Positions 43,016 through 50,699 of a stretch of DNA of 64,000 bases are shown in pieces. The notes beneath the pieces are model-generated. The model worked only from the letters and a program-made list of their open reading frames with translations. It was not told the DNA's origin and did not search any database. Position 1 is the first letter of the stretch, and every line of letters begins with the position of its first letter. A program made the translations under genes and the position numbers. Location of the stretch: the NCBI RefSeq assembly GCF_014649035.1, contig NZ_BMSG01000010.1:124001-188000 (forward strand). The letters are read 5' to 3'. Source of the DNA: Streptomyces sindenensis (GTDB lineage Bacteria > Actinomycetota > Actinomycetes > Streptomycetales > Streptomycetaceae).

Positions 43016-44545
43016 ATGACTACCAGGCGGCTGTTCCGCACCTTCGCCATCGGGATCGGCACTGCCGGCCTGCTCATCTCCGGCTGCAGCGGCAGCGGCT
43101 CGTCGCCGAACGCCTCGGCCACCGGCACCGCGGCCCCCGAGGGGCTGTCGGCGTACTACACGCAGAAGCTGAGCTGGCGCGACTGCGGGGTGGAGGGGTT
43201 CGAGTGCACGACGATGAAGGCGCCGAGGGACTACGACAAGCCGGACGACGGGGACATCGAGCTCGCCGTCTCCCGTAAGAAGGCCACCGGCCCCGGCAAG
43301 CGGATCGGCTCCCTCCTGGTGAACCCGGGCGGCCCCGGCGGCTCCGCGATCGGCTATCTCCAGGGGTACGCGGCCCTCGGCTACCCGGCTCCGGTGCGGG
43401 CCCGTTACGACATGGTGGCCATCGATCCGCGTGGCGTGGCCCGCAGCGAGCCCGTCGCGTGCCTCACGGGCAAGGAGATGGACGCCTTCACCCAGGTCGA
43501 CCAGACACCGGACGACGACGCGGAGGTCCGGAAGCTCACGGCCGCCTTCGAGAAATTCGCGGCGGGCTGCGAGAAGCGGTCCGGCGAGATCCTGCCGTAC
43601 GTCTCGACCGTTGACACGGCCCGCGACATGGACGTCCTGCGCGCCCTGCTCGGCGACGAGAAGCTGCACTACGTCGGGGCGTCGTACGGCACCTTCCTGG
43701 GCGCCACGTACGCGGACCTCTTCCCGCAGCGGGCCGGCCGCCTGGTCCTGGACGGGGCGATGGACCCGTCCCTGAAGGCGGTCGACATGAACCGGGACCA
43801 GACCGCGGGCTTCGAGGGGGCCTTCCAGTCCTTCGCCGCGGACTGTGTGAAGCAGCCGGACTGCCCGCTCGGCACCACGAACACCGCCGACGCGGCAACG
43901 GCCCTCAAGCAGCTCTTCACGGACCTGGACGCGAAACCGATCCCGACCGGCGACGACCGGAAGCTGACCGAGTCCCTGGCCACCACCGGGGTGATCGCCG
44001 CGATGTACGACGAGGCGGCCTGGCCGCAGCTCCGCGAGGCGCTGGAGGGCGCGCAGCGCAGCGACGGCTCGGGGCTCCTCTCGCTGGCCGACAGCTACTA
44101 CGAGCGTGAGCCGAACGGAAAGTACGCGAACCTGATGTTCGCCAACGCGGCCGTGAACTGCCTCGACCTGCCGCCTGCCTTCGACGGCCCCGACGCGGTC
44201 GAGAAGGCGGTCCCGGACTTCGAGAAGGCCTCCCCGGTCTTCGGGCGCGGCTTCGCCTGGGCCTCCCTGAACTGCGCGTACTGGCCGACGAAGGCCACCG
44301 GCACCCCGCACCGCACCGAGGCGAAGGGCGCGGCCCCGATCGTCGTCGTCGGCACCACCCGCGATCCGGCCACGCCGTACAAGTGGTCCGAGGCCCTCGC
44401 GGAGCAGCTCTCCTCCGGCACCCTGCTCACCTACGAGGGTGACGGCCACACCGCGTACGGCCGGGGCAGCGACTGCATCGACACGGCGATCAACACGTAC
44501 CTCCTGGAGGGCACCCCGCCCACCGACGGCAAGAAGTGCACCTGA
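43016..44545 (+). CDS. secreted lipoprotein tripeptidyl aminopeptidase (Slp type)
   Basis: 509 aa from ATG 43016. A signal peptide ends with LLISGC, a lipobox, so it is anchored outside the membrane. The alpha/beta-hydrolase domain has LLVNPGGPGGSAI (oxyanion loop), YVGASYGTFLGATY (nucleophile Ser), GTTRDPATPY (Asp) and YEGDGHTAYG (His), the set of the S33 peptidases SlpD/SlpE and Tap of Streptomyces, which remove tripeptides from the N-terminus of secreted proteins. The TAP-like C-terminal region is present. It is at the conserved place beside holB. A hairpin terminator follows. SlpD versus SlpE cannot be decided. Confidence 0.9.
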   Translation: MTTRRLFRTFAIGIGTAGLLISGCSGSGSSPNASATGTAAPEGLSAYYTQKLSWRDCGVEGFECTTMKAPRDYDKPDDGDIELAVSRKKATGPGKRIGSLLVNPGGPGGSAIGYLQGYAALGYPAPVRARYDMVAIDPRGVARSEPVACLTGKEMDAFTQVDQTPDDDAEVRKLTAAFEKFAAGCEKRSGEILPYVSTVDTARDMDVLRALLGDEKLHYVGASYGTFLGATYADLFPQRAGRLVLDGAMDPSLKAVDMNRDQTAGFEGAFQSFAADCVKQPDCPLGTTNTADAATALKQLFTDLDAKPIPTGDDRKLTESLATTGVIAAMYDEAAWPQLREALEGAQRSDGSGLLSLADSYYEREPNGKYANLMFANAAVNCLDLPPAFDGPDAVEKAVPDFEKASPVFGRGFAWASLNCAYWPTKATGTPHRTEAKGAAPIVVVGTTRDPATPYKWSEALAEQLSSGTLLTYEGDGHTAYGRGSDCIDTAINTYLLEGTPPTDGKKCT

Positions 44546-44569
44546 CCCAGGCTGACCAGCACAAACGCC

Positions 44570-44601
44570 TCCGGGGGTGCCGTGTGCGGAGCACCCCCGG
44601 A
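44570..44601 (+). terminator. 11-bp hairpin terminator
   Basis: TCCGGGGGTGC (44570-44580) and GCACCCCCGGA (44591-44601) pair perfectly with a 10-nt loop, 25 bp after the peptidase stop and 50 bp before the tRNA gene. Confidence 0.8.
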
Positions 44602-44653
44602 AACTGTGTAGACTTGGCCCCGCTGCTGATCGCACCATAGTGCGACAGGGCGC

Positions 44654-44727
44654 GCCGCCTTAGCTCAGTTGGCCAGAGCAACGCACTCGTAATGCGTAGG
44701 TCTCGGGTTCGAATCCCGAAGGCGGCT
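44654..44727 (+). tRNA. tRNA-Thr(CGT)
   Basis: A complete cloverleaf of 74 nt. The acceptor stem is GCCGCCT / AGGCGGC. The D arm is GCTC-AGTTGGCCAGA-GC, the anticodon arm ACGCA-CTCGTAA-TGCGT with anticodon CGT (reads ACG, Thr), and the T arm TCGGG-TTCGAAT-CCCGA. CCA is not encoded. It is followed by a strong terminator. tRNA genes are frequent insertion sites, and accessory genes begin just downstream. Confidence 0.96.
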
Positions 44728-44733
44728 CAGTTG

Positions 44734-44766
44734 AACCCCAGGTCACATAGCCCGTGACCTGGGGTT
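44734..44766 (+). terminator. 13-bp hairpin terminator after the tRNA
   Basis: AACCCCAGGTCAC (44734-44746) and GTGACCTGGGGTT (44754-44766) pair perfectly with a 7-nt loop, followed by TTCT. Confidence 0.88.
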
Positions 44767-44851
44767 TTCTGTTGCTCGGGTTATGGCGGGTTACACGGCC
44801 GGGTTGCCGTGGCGTGGCGACTCCGGCGGGGCTGATCCATAGGACGCGCGT

Positions 44852-44995
44852 TCACCGCTGTCCGCGGTAGAGCGAGCAGGGTCCGTCGACCCACTCGTTG
44901 CCGTTGTCGGTGGCCGCCGGTCCGGGCAGTCCTCCTCGGGCGAACTCGGCGATCCTGGGGATCACCGTGTGCTGTAGGGCGACTACCGTCGGCAT
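44852..44995 (-). CDS. 47-aa hypothetical small protein
   Basis: ATG at 44993-44995, with a good GGAGGG site 8 nt before it. The product begins MPTVVALQHTVIPRIAEF and ends NEWVDGPCSLYRGQR, with one Cys near the C-terminus. It is the last of three tightly spaced minus-strand genes (methyltransferase, CYTH protein, this ORF). No family is recognised. A short peptide next to modifying enzymes could be a substrate, but there is no direct evidence. Confidence 0.45.
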   Translation of the reverse strand: MPTVVALQHTVIPRIAEFARGGLPGPAATDNGNEWVDGPCSLYRGQR

Positions 44996-45014
44996 CGCTT
45001 GTCTCCCTCCGTGA

Positions 45015-45602
45015 TCAACGGTCCTGGGCCGTGGGAGAAGCGTCCTTCTGCTTCTCGGCTTCGGAGAACAGGAGCGTGGGCTCGGCGAGGATGTCGCGGC
45101 CGGACTCGCTCGTGTAGATCTCATCGACGCTGCCGAACCGGGCCTCGGAGTAGTCGAGGTCGAGCAGGGCGGCGGCTTGGCGTACCGATGCCTCGTCGGG
45201 TCCTTCGATCTCCAGGAAGGTGGGGAGGTCGGGCCAGGTGTCGAAGTCGAAGGCGACCTCTCCGAGGCGCCATTCCTCGCGGTAGTTCTCCTGGTACCGG
45301 ACCTCGGTGAGGCCGGCCCGGCGCAGGATGTCGGCCATGGCGTGCAGGTCGGTGACCTCGGTTTCGATCTCCTTGGTGCCGTCGATCGTCGTGGCGTCGG
45401 TGACCTGCTTGAGGGTGAGGGTCGAGCGGGTGCCCTCGTTCCGCAGGCGGATCCAGGTTCCGCCGTCGAGGGAGTCGTTCTCGAAGATCTTGCGGGTGAG
45501 GAGAGTGCGGGGGAACGCCTGGACGGCACCGAGGGCGCTCAGCTTGGTCTGGAGGTCGGCGACGTCGACGGCCAGGAACTTCGCCTCGTACTCGTGCTTC
45601 AT
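45015..45602 (-). CDS. CYTH-domain protein (class IV cyclase / triphosphatase type)
   Basis: 195 aa from ATG 45600-45602. The N-terminal MKHEYEAKFL contains the ExExK signature of CYTH domains, which bind triphosphate and metal in the centre of a beta tunnel. Further charged strands follow: GGTWIRLRNEG, STLTLKQVT and KEIETEVTD. Known members are adenylate cyclase class IV (CyaB), thiamine triphosphatase and inorganic triphosphatases. The substrate here is unknown. It starts 12 bp after the methyltransferase stop, so the two are co-transcribed. Confidence 0.85.
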   Translation of the reverse strand: MKHEYEAKFLAVDVADLQTKLSALGAVQAFPRTLLTRKIFENDSLDGGTWIRLRNEGTRSTLTLKQVTDATTIDGTKEIETEVTDLHAMADILRRAGLTEVRYQENYREEWRLGEVAFDFDTWPDLPTFLEIEGPDEASVRQAAALLDLDYSEARFGSVDEIYTSESGRDILAEPTLLFSEAEKQKDASPTAQDR

Positions 45603-45613
45603 GGGATCTTCTC

Positions 45614-46276
45614 TCAGAAGTGGTCGGTGAGGGTGGACGTCCGGGCCGCGAGCAGCAGGCCCATGCGGTGGGTGTGGTCGTGCAGCTGGCCGACGTGGGG
45701 CCGCTCGGTGAACTCGGTGGTGCGCAGGGTGAGCAGTACCTCCCAGTCGCCGATGAAGTGGGGGTGCAGGCGTTTCGGGGAGGTGTAGTGCTCGATCATG
45801 TGGTGGCGTCTTTCGACGGGCATCATGAATTCCGCGCCGAACACGCCGCCTGGGCGGACCAGGCGCTGCATGCGGTCGACAAACTCGCCGAGCGGGCGCT
45901 GGTGGTTGGCACTGTAGTGCCACGAGCAGCTCGTCCAGACGGCGTCGCACTGCAGGCCCAGGGGCTCGCCGTCCAGGAAGTCGGTCTCAACGACCTCTAC
46001 GCGTTCGTGGAGTTCTTCGAGCTTCAGGCGGTCGATCAGTCCCAGCGCGTGGGTCTGGCTGTCACCCGGGAGGTGGACGTCGCCCCCGTGGAGGGCGACC
46101 GCGTCGCGTTCGATGGTGACGACGTGGTAGCCGGTGGCGGCGAGGGGCAGGACGAACTTGCCGTCGCTCGCGCCGACCACGGCGACGGTGGCGTCAGGGG
46201 CGACGCGTTCCCGCAGTGTGGCGAGGAACTGCGGGAAGAACGTGAGGGTGTGCTCCCACAGGCTCTGAGTCTGCAT
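45614..46276 (-). CDS. class I SAM-dependent methyltransferase
   Basis: 220 aa from ATG 46274-46276 after AAGGAG. The Rossmann core reads ATVAVVGASDGKFVLPLAATGYHVVTIERD (SAM motif I and acidic loop), then VEVVETDFLDGEP and VRPGGVFGAEFMMP. The target is unknown; the small-molecule subtype is likely since no RNA or protein-binding domain is present. It is the first gene of the three-gene accessory operon. It is divergent from the epimerase remnant on the other strand, 40 bp away. Confidence 0.82.
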   Translation of the reverse strand: MQTQSLWEHTLTFFPQFLATLRERVAPDATVAVVGASDGKFVLPLAATGYHVVTIERDAVALHGGDVHLPGDSQTHALGLIDRLKLEELHERVEVVETDFLDGEPLGLQCDAVWTSCSWHYSANHQRPLGEFVDRMQRLVRPGGVFGAEFMMPVERRHHMIEHYTSPKRLHPHFIGDWEVLLTLRTTEFTERPHVGQLHDHTHRMGLLLAARTSTLTDHF

Positions 46277-46317
46277 GGGGGTGCGCTCCTTGCGTTCCCG
46301 GTGTGCATGATCACTCG

Positions 46318-46599
46318 GAGGACCTCGTCGACTACGTCATCCACGCCGCCGCCCGCACTCGGGAGCCGGCGGACGCGATCGACGTCAACATCGCCGGCAC
46401 CCAGGCCGTCCTGGACGCCGTCGCCGCGAGCCACCGCGTACGCCGCCTGGTCTTCGTCTCCTCGGCCAGCGTCTACGGAGACGGAGAAGCGGAGGAGGCG
46501 GAGAGCCGCGACCTCGTCGCCATGCGGCAGCTCCTGGAGAGCTTCCACGGGCGGGTCCCGCGCCCGTTCCACGAGTTCGACCCGGGTTCGGGTGGGGTG
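46318..46599 (+). pseudogene. remnant of an NAD-dependent epimerase/dehydratase (extended SDR)
   Basis: The plus-strand frame reads LVDYVIHAAARTREPADAID, then VNIAGTQAVLDAV and VRRLVFVSSASVYGDGE, which is the middle of an extended SDR. The N-terminal GxxGxxG NAD-binding segment and everything after the VYG strand are absent. The frame runs into a GGGGT repeat at about 46591. No start or ribosome-binding site fits. It is a decayed gene fragment. Confidence 0.75.
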
Positions 46600-46612
46600 G
46601 GGTGGGGTGGGG
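46591..46612 (+). repeat. GGGGT repeat with G-quadruplex potential
   Basis: GGTGGGGTGGGGTGGGGTGG followed by GG: four G runs of four or more bases separated by single T on the plus strand. It ends the epimerase remnant. The rest of 46600-46905 holds no gene I can support. Confidence 0.75.
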
Positions 46613-46905
46613 CCGCGTCGTCGGTAGGGGCTGAAGCGGGCTTGACGCCGTCGCCGGCGGTGCCCGTGGCTGCCGTGCAGGACGGGGGCGAGGCAGGCTG
46701 CCGGTGGGTGAGACGGGGCATCAGCCGTCTGAGTGCGGGAAGGCCGAAGTCGGCGAGTGCGGGTGGTCCGGTGGCGCGGGCGGGGGACCGCAGAGGCGGG
46801 GCGGCAGGTGGCTTCGACGGGTGGTCGGAAGGGGCCTTGGCGACCGCATCGTTGCCTGAGGGTGCTGGGACGAACTCCGGGCGCCTGCTGGAAAGTTGCG
46901 TCCCG

Positions 46906-47649
46906 TCAACCGGCCGCGACCGCCAGTGCGGCGCGGTGGCCGGGGTAACCGCCGCCGAGATCGATCTCGCGGATGGTCCAGCCCGGTGGGTCGCCTGTCA
47001 GGTCGTCCGCGTCCAGTGGGCGCCCCAGGCCGATCCCCAGGCCCTTGAGATATGCCTCCTTGCGCACCCAGACACGGGCGAAGCCCTGGGGCCGGAGCGC
47101 GGGGGGCAGCGCCTGTACTGATGCCGTCTCGGCGGGATGGAACTGATCGACCAGTTGTTCGATGGCGGGCTCGGCGGGCAGCGTCTCCACGTCGACACCG
47201 ACCGGACGCCCGGCGAGGGCGACCACGGCGAGTCCCCGGGTGTGGCTCAGGGAGAAGTGCAGTCCGTGGCGGGGGGCGACCGCGGGGCGGCCGTGCGGTT
47301 TGCCGCAGCCCGGGCATGCCTCGCGCAGCAGGCCGATCTCCCTCGGCGGCAGACCGAGCCGGGCAGCGAGCAGCAAGCGGACCGCCAGGTGCCCGGCCAC
47401 GTAGGTGTGCCGGTCCCGGTCGTGGACGAAGCGTGCCGCCTTCTCCGACTCCTCGTCACTGAGGACGGACTCGGTGAGCCCGGCGGGGAGATCCGGGACG
47501 ACGGCCGCGGGCACCAGCCACACCGTGGGCGTCCCGGCCGGTGGCGGGGCAGGTTCCCCGGTGCCCGCGGTGGCGGCCAGGGCGGGGATGTCCAAGTTCC
47601 GCGCGGGGAGCGGGTCGATCGGCTTCACGGGGCGACTGTACCGAAACAA
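46906..47649 (-). CDS. Sfp-type phosphopantetheinyl transferase
   Basis: 247 aa if the TTG at 47647-47649 is used; GTG 47628 is an alternative. The conserved motifs are HFSLSHTRGLAVVAL, GVDVETLP (Mg-binding Asp and Glu) and WVRKEAYLKGLG. Enzymes of this type transfer phosphopantetheine from CoA to ACP and PCP domains. It lies at the edge of the polyketide cluster and ends the minus-strand run KS - AT-like - PPTase order, so it probably activates the PKS carrier domains. The rest of the protein is typical in length. Confidence 0.92.
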   Translation of the reverse strand: MFRYSRPVKPIDPLPARNLDIPALAATAGTGEPAPPPAGTPTVWLVPAAVVPDLPAGLTESVLSDEESEKAARFVHDRDRHTYVAGHLAVRLLLAARLGLPPREIGLLREACPGCGKPHGRPAVAPRHGLHFSLSHTRGLAVVALAGRPVGVDVETLPAEPAIEQLVDQFHPAETASVQALPPALRPQGFARVWVRKEAYLKGLGIGLGRPLDADDLTGDPPGWTIREIDLGGGYPGHRAALAVAAG

Positions 47650-47676
47650 CCCAGCCCTGCGGACGCGTAGTTGGTG

Positions 47677-48957
47677 CTAGTCGGCTTCACCCAGCAGCAC
47701 CGAGGTGTTGATCCCGCCGAAGCCGAACGCGTTGCTCAGTACCAGGCGTGGCCGTGCGTCCACGGCGGTGGCGGGGGCGAGGCGCAGCGGCGCCGCCTCG
47801 GGGATCGGCTCCTGGAGGTTGGCGTTGGGGTGGATGAAGCCGTGGCGGATCTGCTGTACGGCGGCGATCGCCTCGATCGCGGAGGCGGCCCCCAGGCAGT
47901 GGCCGATGAGCGACTTGGCCGAGTTCACCCAGACCTCGCCGGTGCGTTCGCCGAAGACCGTGCGTATCGCCTCGGCTTCGGTGGCGTCCCCGAGGGGGGT
48001 CGAGGTGGCGTGCGCGCTGACCAGGTCGATCTCGCCGACGTCACGGCCCGCTTCGGCGAGCGCCTGGCGCATCACCCGCACCTCGCCGTCGAGGGACGGT
48101 GTGGTGAGACGGCTGCCGTGCAGCGCCGACGCGCCGCCGAGCAGCGTGGCGAGCGGGCGGGCACCGCGCAGGCCGGCATGTTCCCGGGACTCCAGCAACA
48201 GGGCGGCGGCGCCCTCACCGTAGATGAACCCGTCGTGCTGCGAGTCGAACGGGCGGCTGCGTTCCGGCGCCGGCTCCTGGCGGGCCTTGGCTCCGAGCGC
48301 ACCGAGGTTGAACAGCGCCATCCGCTCGACCGGGGAGAGTTCGGTGACGGGGGCGACGACCAGACACACATCCGCGTATCCGTCCCGCACCATGCGCAGG
48401 CCGGTGATCAGGCCGACGTTGCCGGCGGCTGAGGCGCCGCCGGTGCTCAGGCCCTCGCCGAGGCAGCCGAGGAGTTCCGACACGGTGCCCAGCAGGTCGG
48501 TGTCCCACAGTTCGACGGCGTAGCTGGGACGCACGTAGGACGGCGAGTCGCGGAATCTGCGGCCCATGTCCAGGTACAGCTCATGAGCCTGGTTGCCCCC
48601 GGCGATGACGACCCCGGTGCGGGTGGTGTCCCGGTCGGCGGGGAGGCCGGCCTGCGACCACGCCTCGACTGCCGCGAGCAGCGCGTACTGCTTGGAACGG
48701 GTGGCCCGGCGCATCAGCGACCGTGTCCGTTCCCGCAGTTCGGGATCGATTCCGGTCAGCCGCGTGTCGAGGACGTCCCGGGGGGAGCTGCGCGGGAGGG
48801 CCGTCACGCCCACGGCGGGCGGCAGCCCGTCACCCGGATGCCGGAACGTCACGCCGGGGAGCCCGTCGCGCAGAGCCCCGGTGAACTCCGCGAGACCGCC
48901 GCCGATGGCGCACTGCACCCCGAGCCCGGTGATGACGGCGCTGCTGTCCCGACTCAC
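47677..48957 (-). CDS. KS with Cys-to-Ser active site (PksF-type decarboxylase)
   Basis: 426 aa from GTG 48955-48957, overlapping the AT-like stop by 4 bp. FabF-like ketosynthase fold. The nucleophile position reads EGLSTGGASAAGN, with Ser171 in place of Cys. The two His are present in SAHATSTPLGD and AKSLIGHCLGAAS. This Ser-His-His pattern is typical of the stand-alone KS in HMG-CoA-synthase cassettes (PksF, CurC) that decarboxylates malonyl-ACP to acetyl-ACP for beta-branching. It cannot carry a Cys-linked acyl chain. The ECH1 gene at 53049 supports the same pathway. The catalytic role is inferred from residues. Confidence 0.88.
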   Translation of the reverse strand: MSRDSSAVITGLGVQCAIGGGLAEFTGALRDGLPGVTFRHPGDGLPPAVGVTALPRSSPRDVLDTRLTGIDPELRERTRSLMRRATRSKQYALLAAVEAWSQAGLPADRDTTRTGVVIAGGNQAHELYLDMGRRFRDSPSYVRPSYAVELWDTDLLGTVSELLGCLGEGLSTGGASAAGNVGLITGLRMVRDGYADVCLVVAPVTELSPVERMALFNLGALGAKARQEPAPERSRPFDSQHDGFIYGEGAAALLLESREHAGLRGARPLATLLGGASALHGSRLTTPSLDGEVRVMRQALAEAGRDVGEIDLVSAHATSTPLGDATEAEAIRTVFGERTGEVWVNSAKSLIGHCLGAASAIEAIAAVQQIRHGFIHPNANLQEPIPEAAPLRLAPATAVDARPRLVLSNAFGFGGINTSVLLGEAD

Positions 48958-49916
48958 GCCGGCAGGTCCGCCGACAGGGCTTCGATGTGGTCGAGTTCCC
49001 TGCCGAAGGGGGTGATGATCGGGTAGGTGCGGTAGCCGCGGTGGCTGGTCTTCATGATGGTGGACAGGGACGACGACGGGGTGAGGTCGATATAACGGGC
49101 CTCGCTCGCGCCGGGGACCGCGGCCAGGGACCTGGTGAAGCTGATGGGCCGGCGCAGGGTGTTCCAGCAGTCCTCGGGGGTCCATTCGGTGAGGACGTCG
49201 GCGGTGGTGGAGGAGACCACCACAGGTGCCGAGGGGGCCGCGCCGTCCGGCAGAGCGAAGGAGAACGACGAGGCGAGGGCGGTGACTTCCTCGCGCACCG
49301 CGTCCAGCGCGGAGGAGTGGAACGCCTTGGTGACCGGCAGCGGCACGGCCATGATGCCGCGCTCCTTGAGAGCCGCCCCGGCCCGCTCCAGCCCCTGGGG
49401 CTCACCGCTCAGGACGAAGTGGCCCTCGTGGTTGACCGACGCCACCTCGGTGTGCTGATGCAGGATCGGTAGTTCCTCGTGAAGCCGGGGGTCGCCGAGG
49501 ACGGCCAGCATCCCGCCCCGCGGGAGCTTGGCCTCCAGCAGCAGCGCCATGTCGACCACGAACCGCAGGCCGTCCTCCGGTGCCACATGGCCCGCGACGG
49601 CGAGGGCACCGAATTCCCCGAGGCTGGAACCGACCAGTACGTCGGGCCGGATGCCTTCTGCGGCGAGCGCCGCACCCAGGGAATACTCGACCATGAAGAT
49701 GGCGGCATTGGACAGTGGCAGGTCGTCGAATGCGTCGGCTATCCCGCGCGACGGATCATACATAGCGGCTGTGGCCGACCAGCCGTAACGATCCAGACAT
49801 GCGGCATTCAACCGGTCCATGGTTCGCCGAAATTCGGAGTTCTTCTCGTAGAGAGAGGAAGCCATGCCTATGTATTGCGAACCCTGGCCGCCGAGAAGGT
49901 ACACCGTATTGCTCAC
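48954..49916 (-). CDS. AT-like acyltransferase, probable trans acyl hydrolase
   Basis: 320 aa from GTG 49914-49916. An acyltransferase fold with LGGQGSQYIGM near the N-terminus. The active site is GSSLGE (Ser98), with Ser97 where malonyl ATs have His. At the place of the carboxylate-binding Arg (Arg111 in the AT-ER protein at 50700) there is Ala124 in FVVDMALLLEAK. TKAFHSSAL contains the catalytic His. Missing the Arg argues against malonyl transfer and fits the trans-acting acyl hydrolases (PedC type) that clear stalled acyl units. A specialised AT for another acyl group cannot be excluded. It is co-transcribed with the KS. Confidence 0.75.
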   Translation of the reverse strand: MSNTVYLLGGQGSQYIGMASSLYEKNSEFRRTMDRLNAACLDRYGWSATAAMYDPSRGIADAFDDLPLSNAAIFMVEYSLGAALAAEGIRPDVLVGSSLGEFGALAVAGHVAPEDGLRFVVDMALLLEAKLPRGGMLAVLGDPRLHEELPILHQHTEVASVNHEGHFVLSGEPQGLERAGAALKERGIMAVPLPVTKAFHSSALDAVREEVTALASSFSFALPDGAAPSAPVVVSSTTADVLTEWTPEDCWNTLRRPISFTRSLAAVPGASEARYIDLTPSSSLSTIMKTSHRGYRTYPIITPFGRELDHIEALSADLPA

Positions 49917-50699
49917 GATAGATCCCCCGTGAAACTTGTTGTGAACTGCTGACGGCGCGCACCACTACTGATGGGTAGCGTCGTCGGTGTTTGATCGATC
50001 GCCAATGATTCACTCATATCAGGAGGGCTGGAGCAGAGTACGAGGCGGTAGGTCTTCCGTCAACTTGGCTCATTCTGCGGCCTGTTGACTGACTGTTCCG
50101 CAGGTGGCGCCGGTCGGGGGAGGGGTGTCGGATATTTCTACCCTTGGTGCCGTGTGGCCGGTATGCGACAGAAACGCGCAATGGGGATTCGGCGTACGGG
50201 ACGGCGCTGGTCGCGGTGCGCGTCTTCTTGGCGGGCGGGCGAATGATGCGGTGTCCTGCGCATACCATCACCCTGTCGGACCTGAAACTCGGCGCTTCGT
50301 CACGATCCGGTAAAGGGACCCTGTGGTGGTTGATTTTGAGTCATCCCATGGGGTGCAATGGCTCACGCCTACCTCCTGTGTGGTTCTCGTGAAGGAGGGG
50401 GCAGGGGACTCACTTTTTGTGACGGAGCAGTCGGTCGGGGGGTGCACCGAATCTCTCTTGTTTTGTGTTGTCTTCACGGCGCGCCGAGATTGAGTCTCCG
50501 CGGCTGTGGCCATGAGTGCATGCTGGCTCCGCTTGGATATGCATAATTCTCCAGGAGGGGCACCCGGCGGGCTGTCGAATGCGAAGAGTGCCTCGCTTTC
50601 CGCCGTTCTTCTAACCCCGAGTGATGCTGGACGTTCCTCGCCGTGACGGGCAGGTGCTACGGCTTCCGGGGACGCGCGGAGGGGGACTGACTTACCGCC
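49917..50699. promoter_or_regulatory. 783-bp divergent intergenic region of the polyketide cluster
   Basis: It separates the minus-strand operon (AT-like, KS, PPTase) from the plus-strand operon (AT-ER onward). It is AT-richer than the flanking genes, notably at 49920-50030 and 50320-50480. No ORF here has coding character. The start of AT-ER at 50700 is preceded by a GGAGGGGGA site about 14 nt upstream. Promoters for both operons must lie here, but I cannot assign exact boxes. Confidence 0.6.

Noticed and set aside
44654..44727. tRNA-Thr as attachment site of an integrated element
   Set aside because: No repeat of the tRNA 3' end and no integrase gene was seen downstream in the window.
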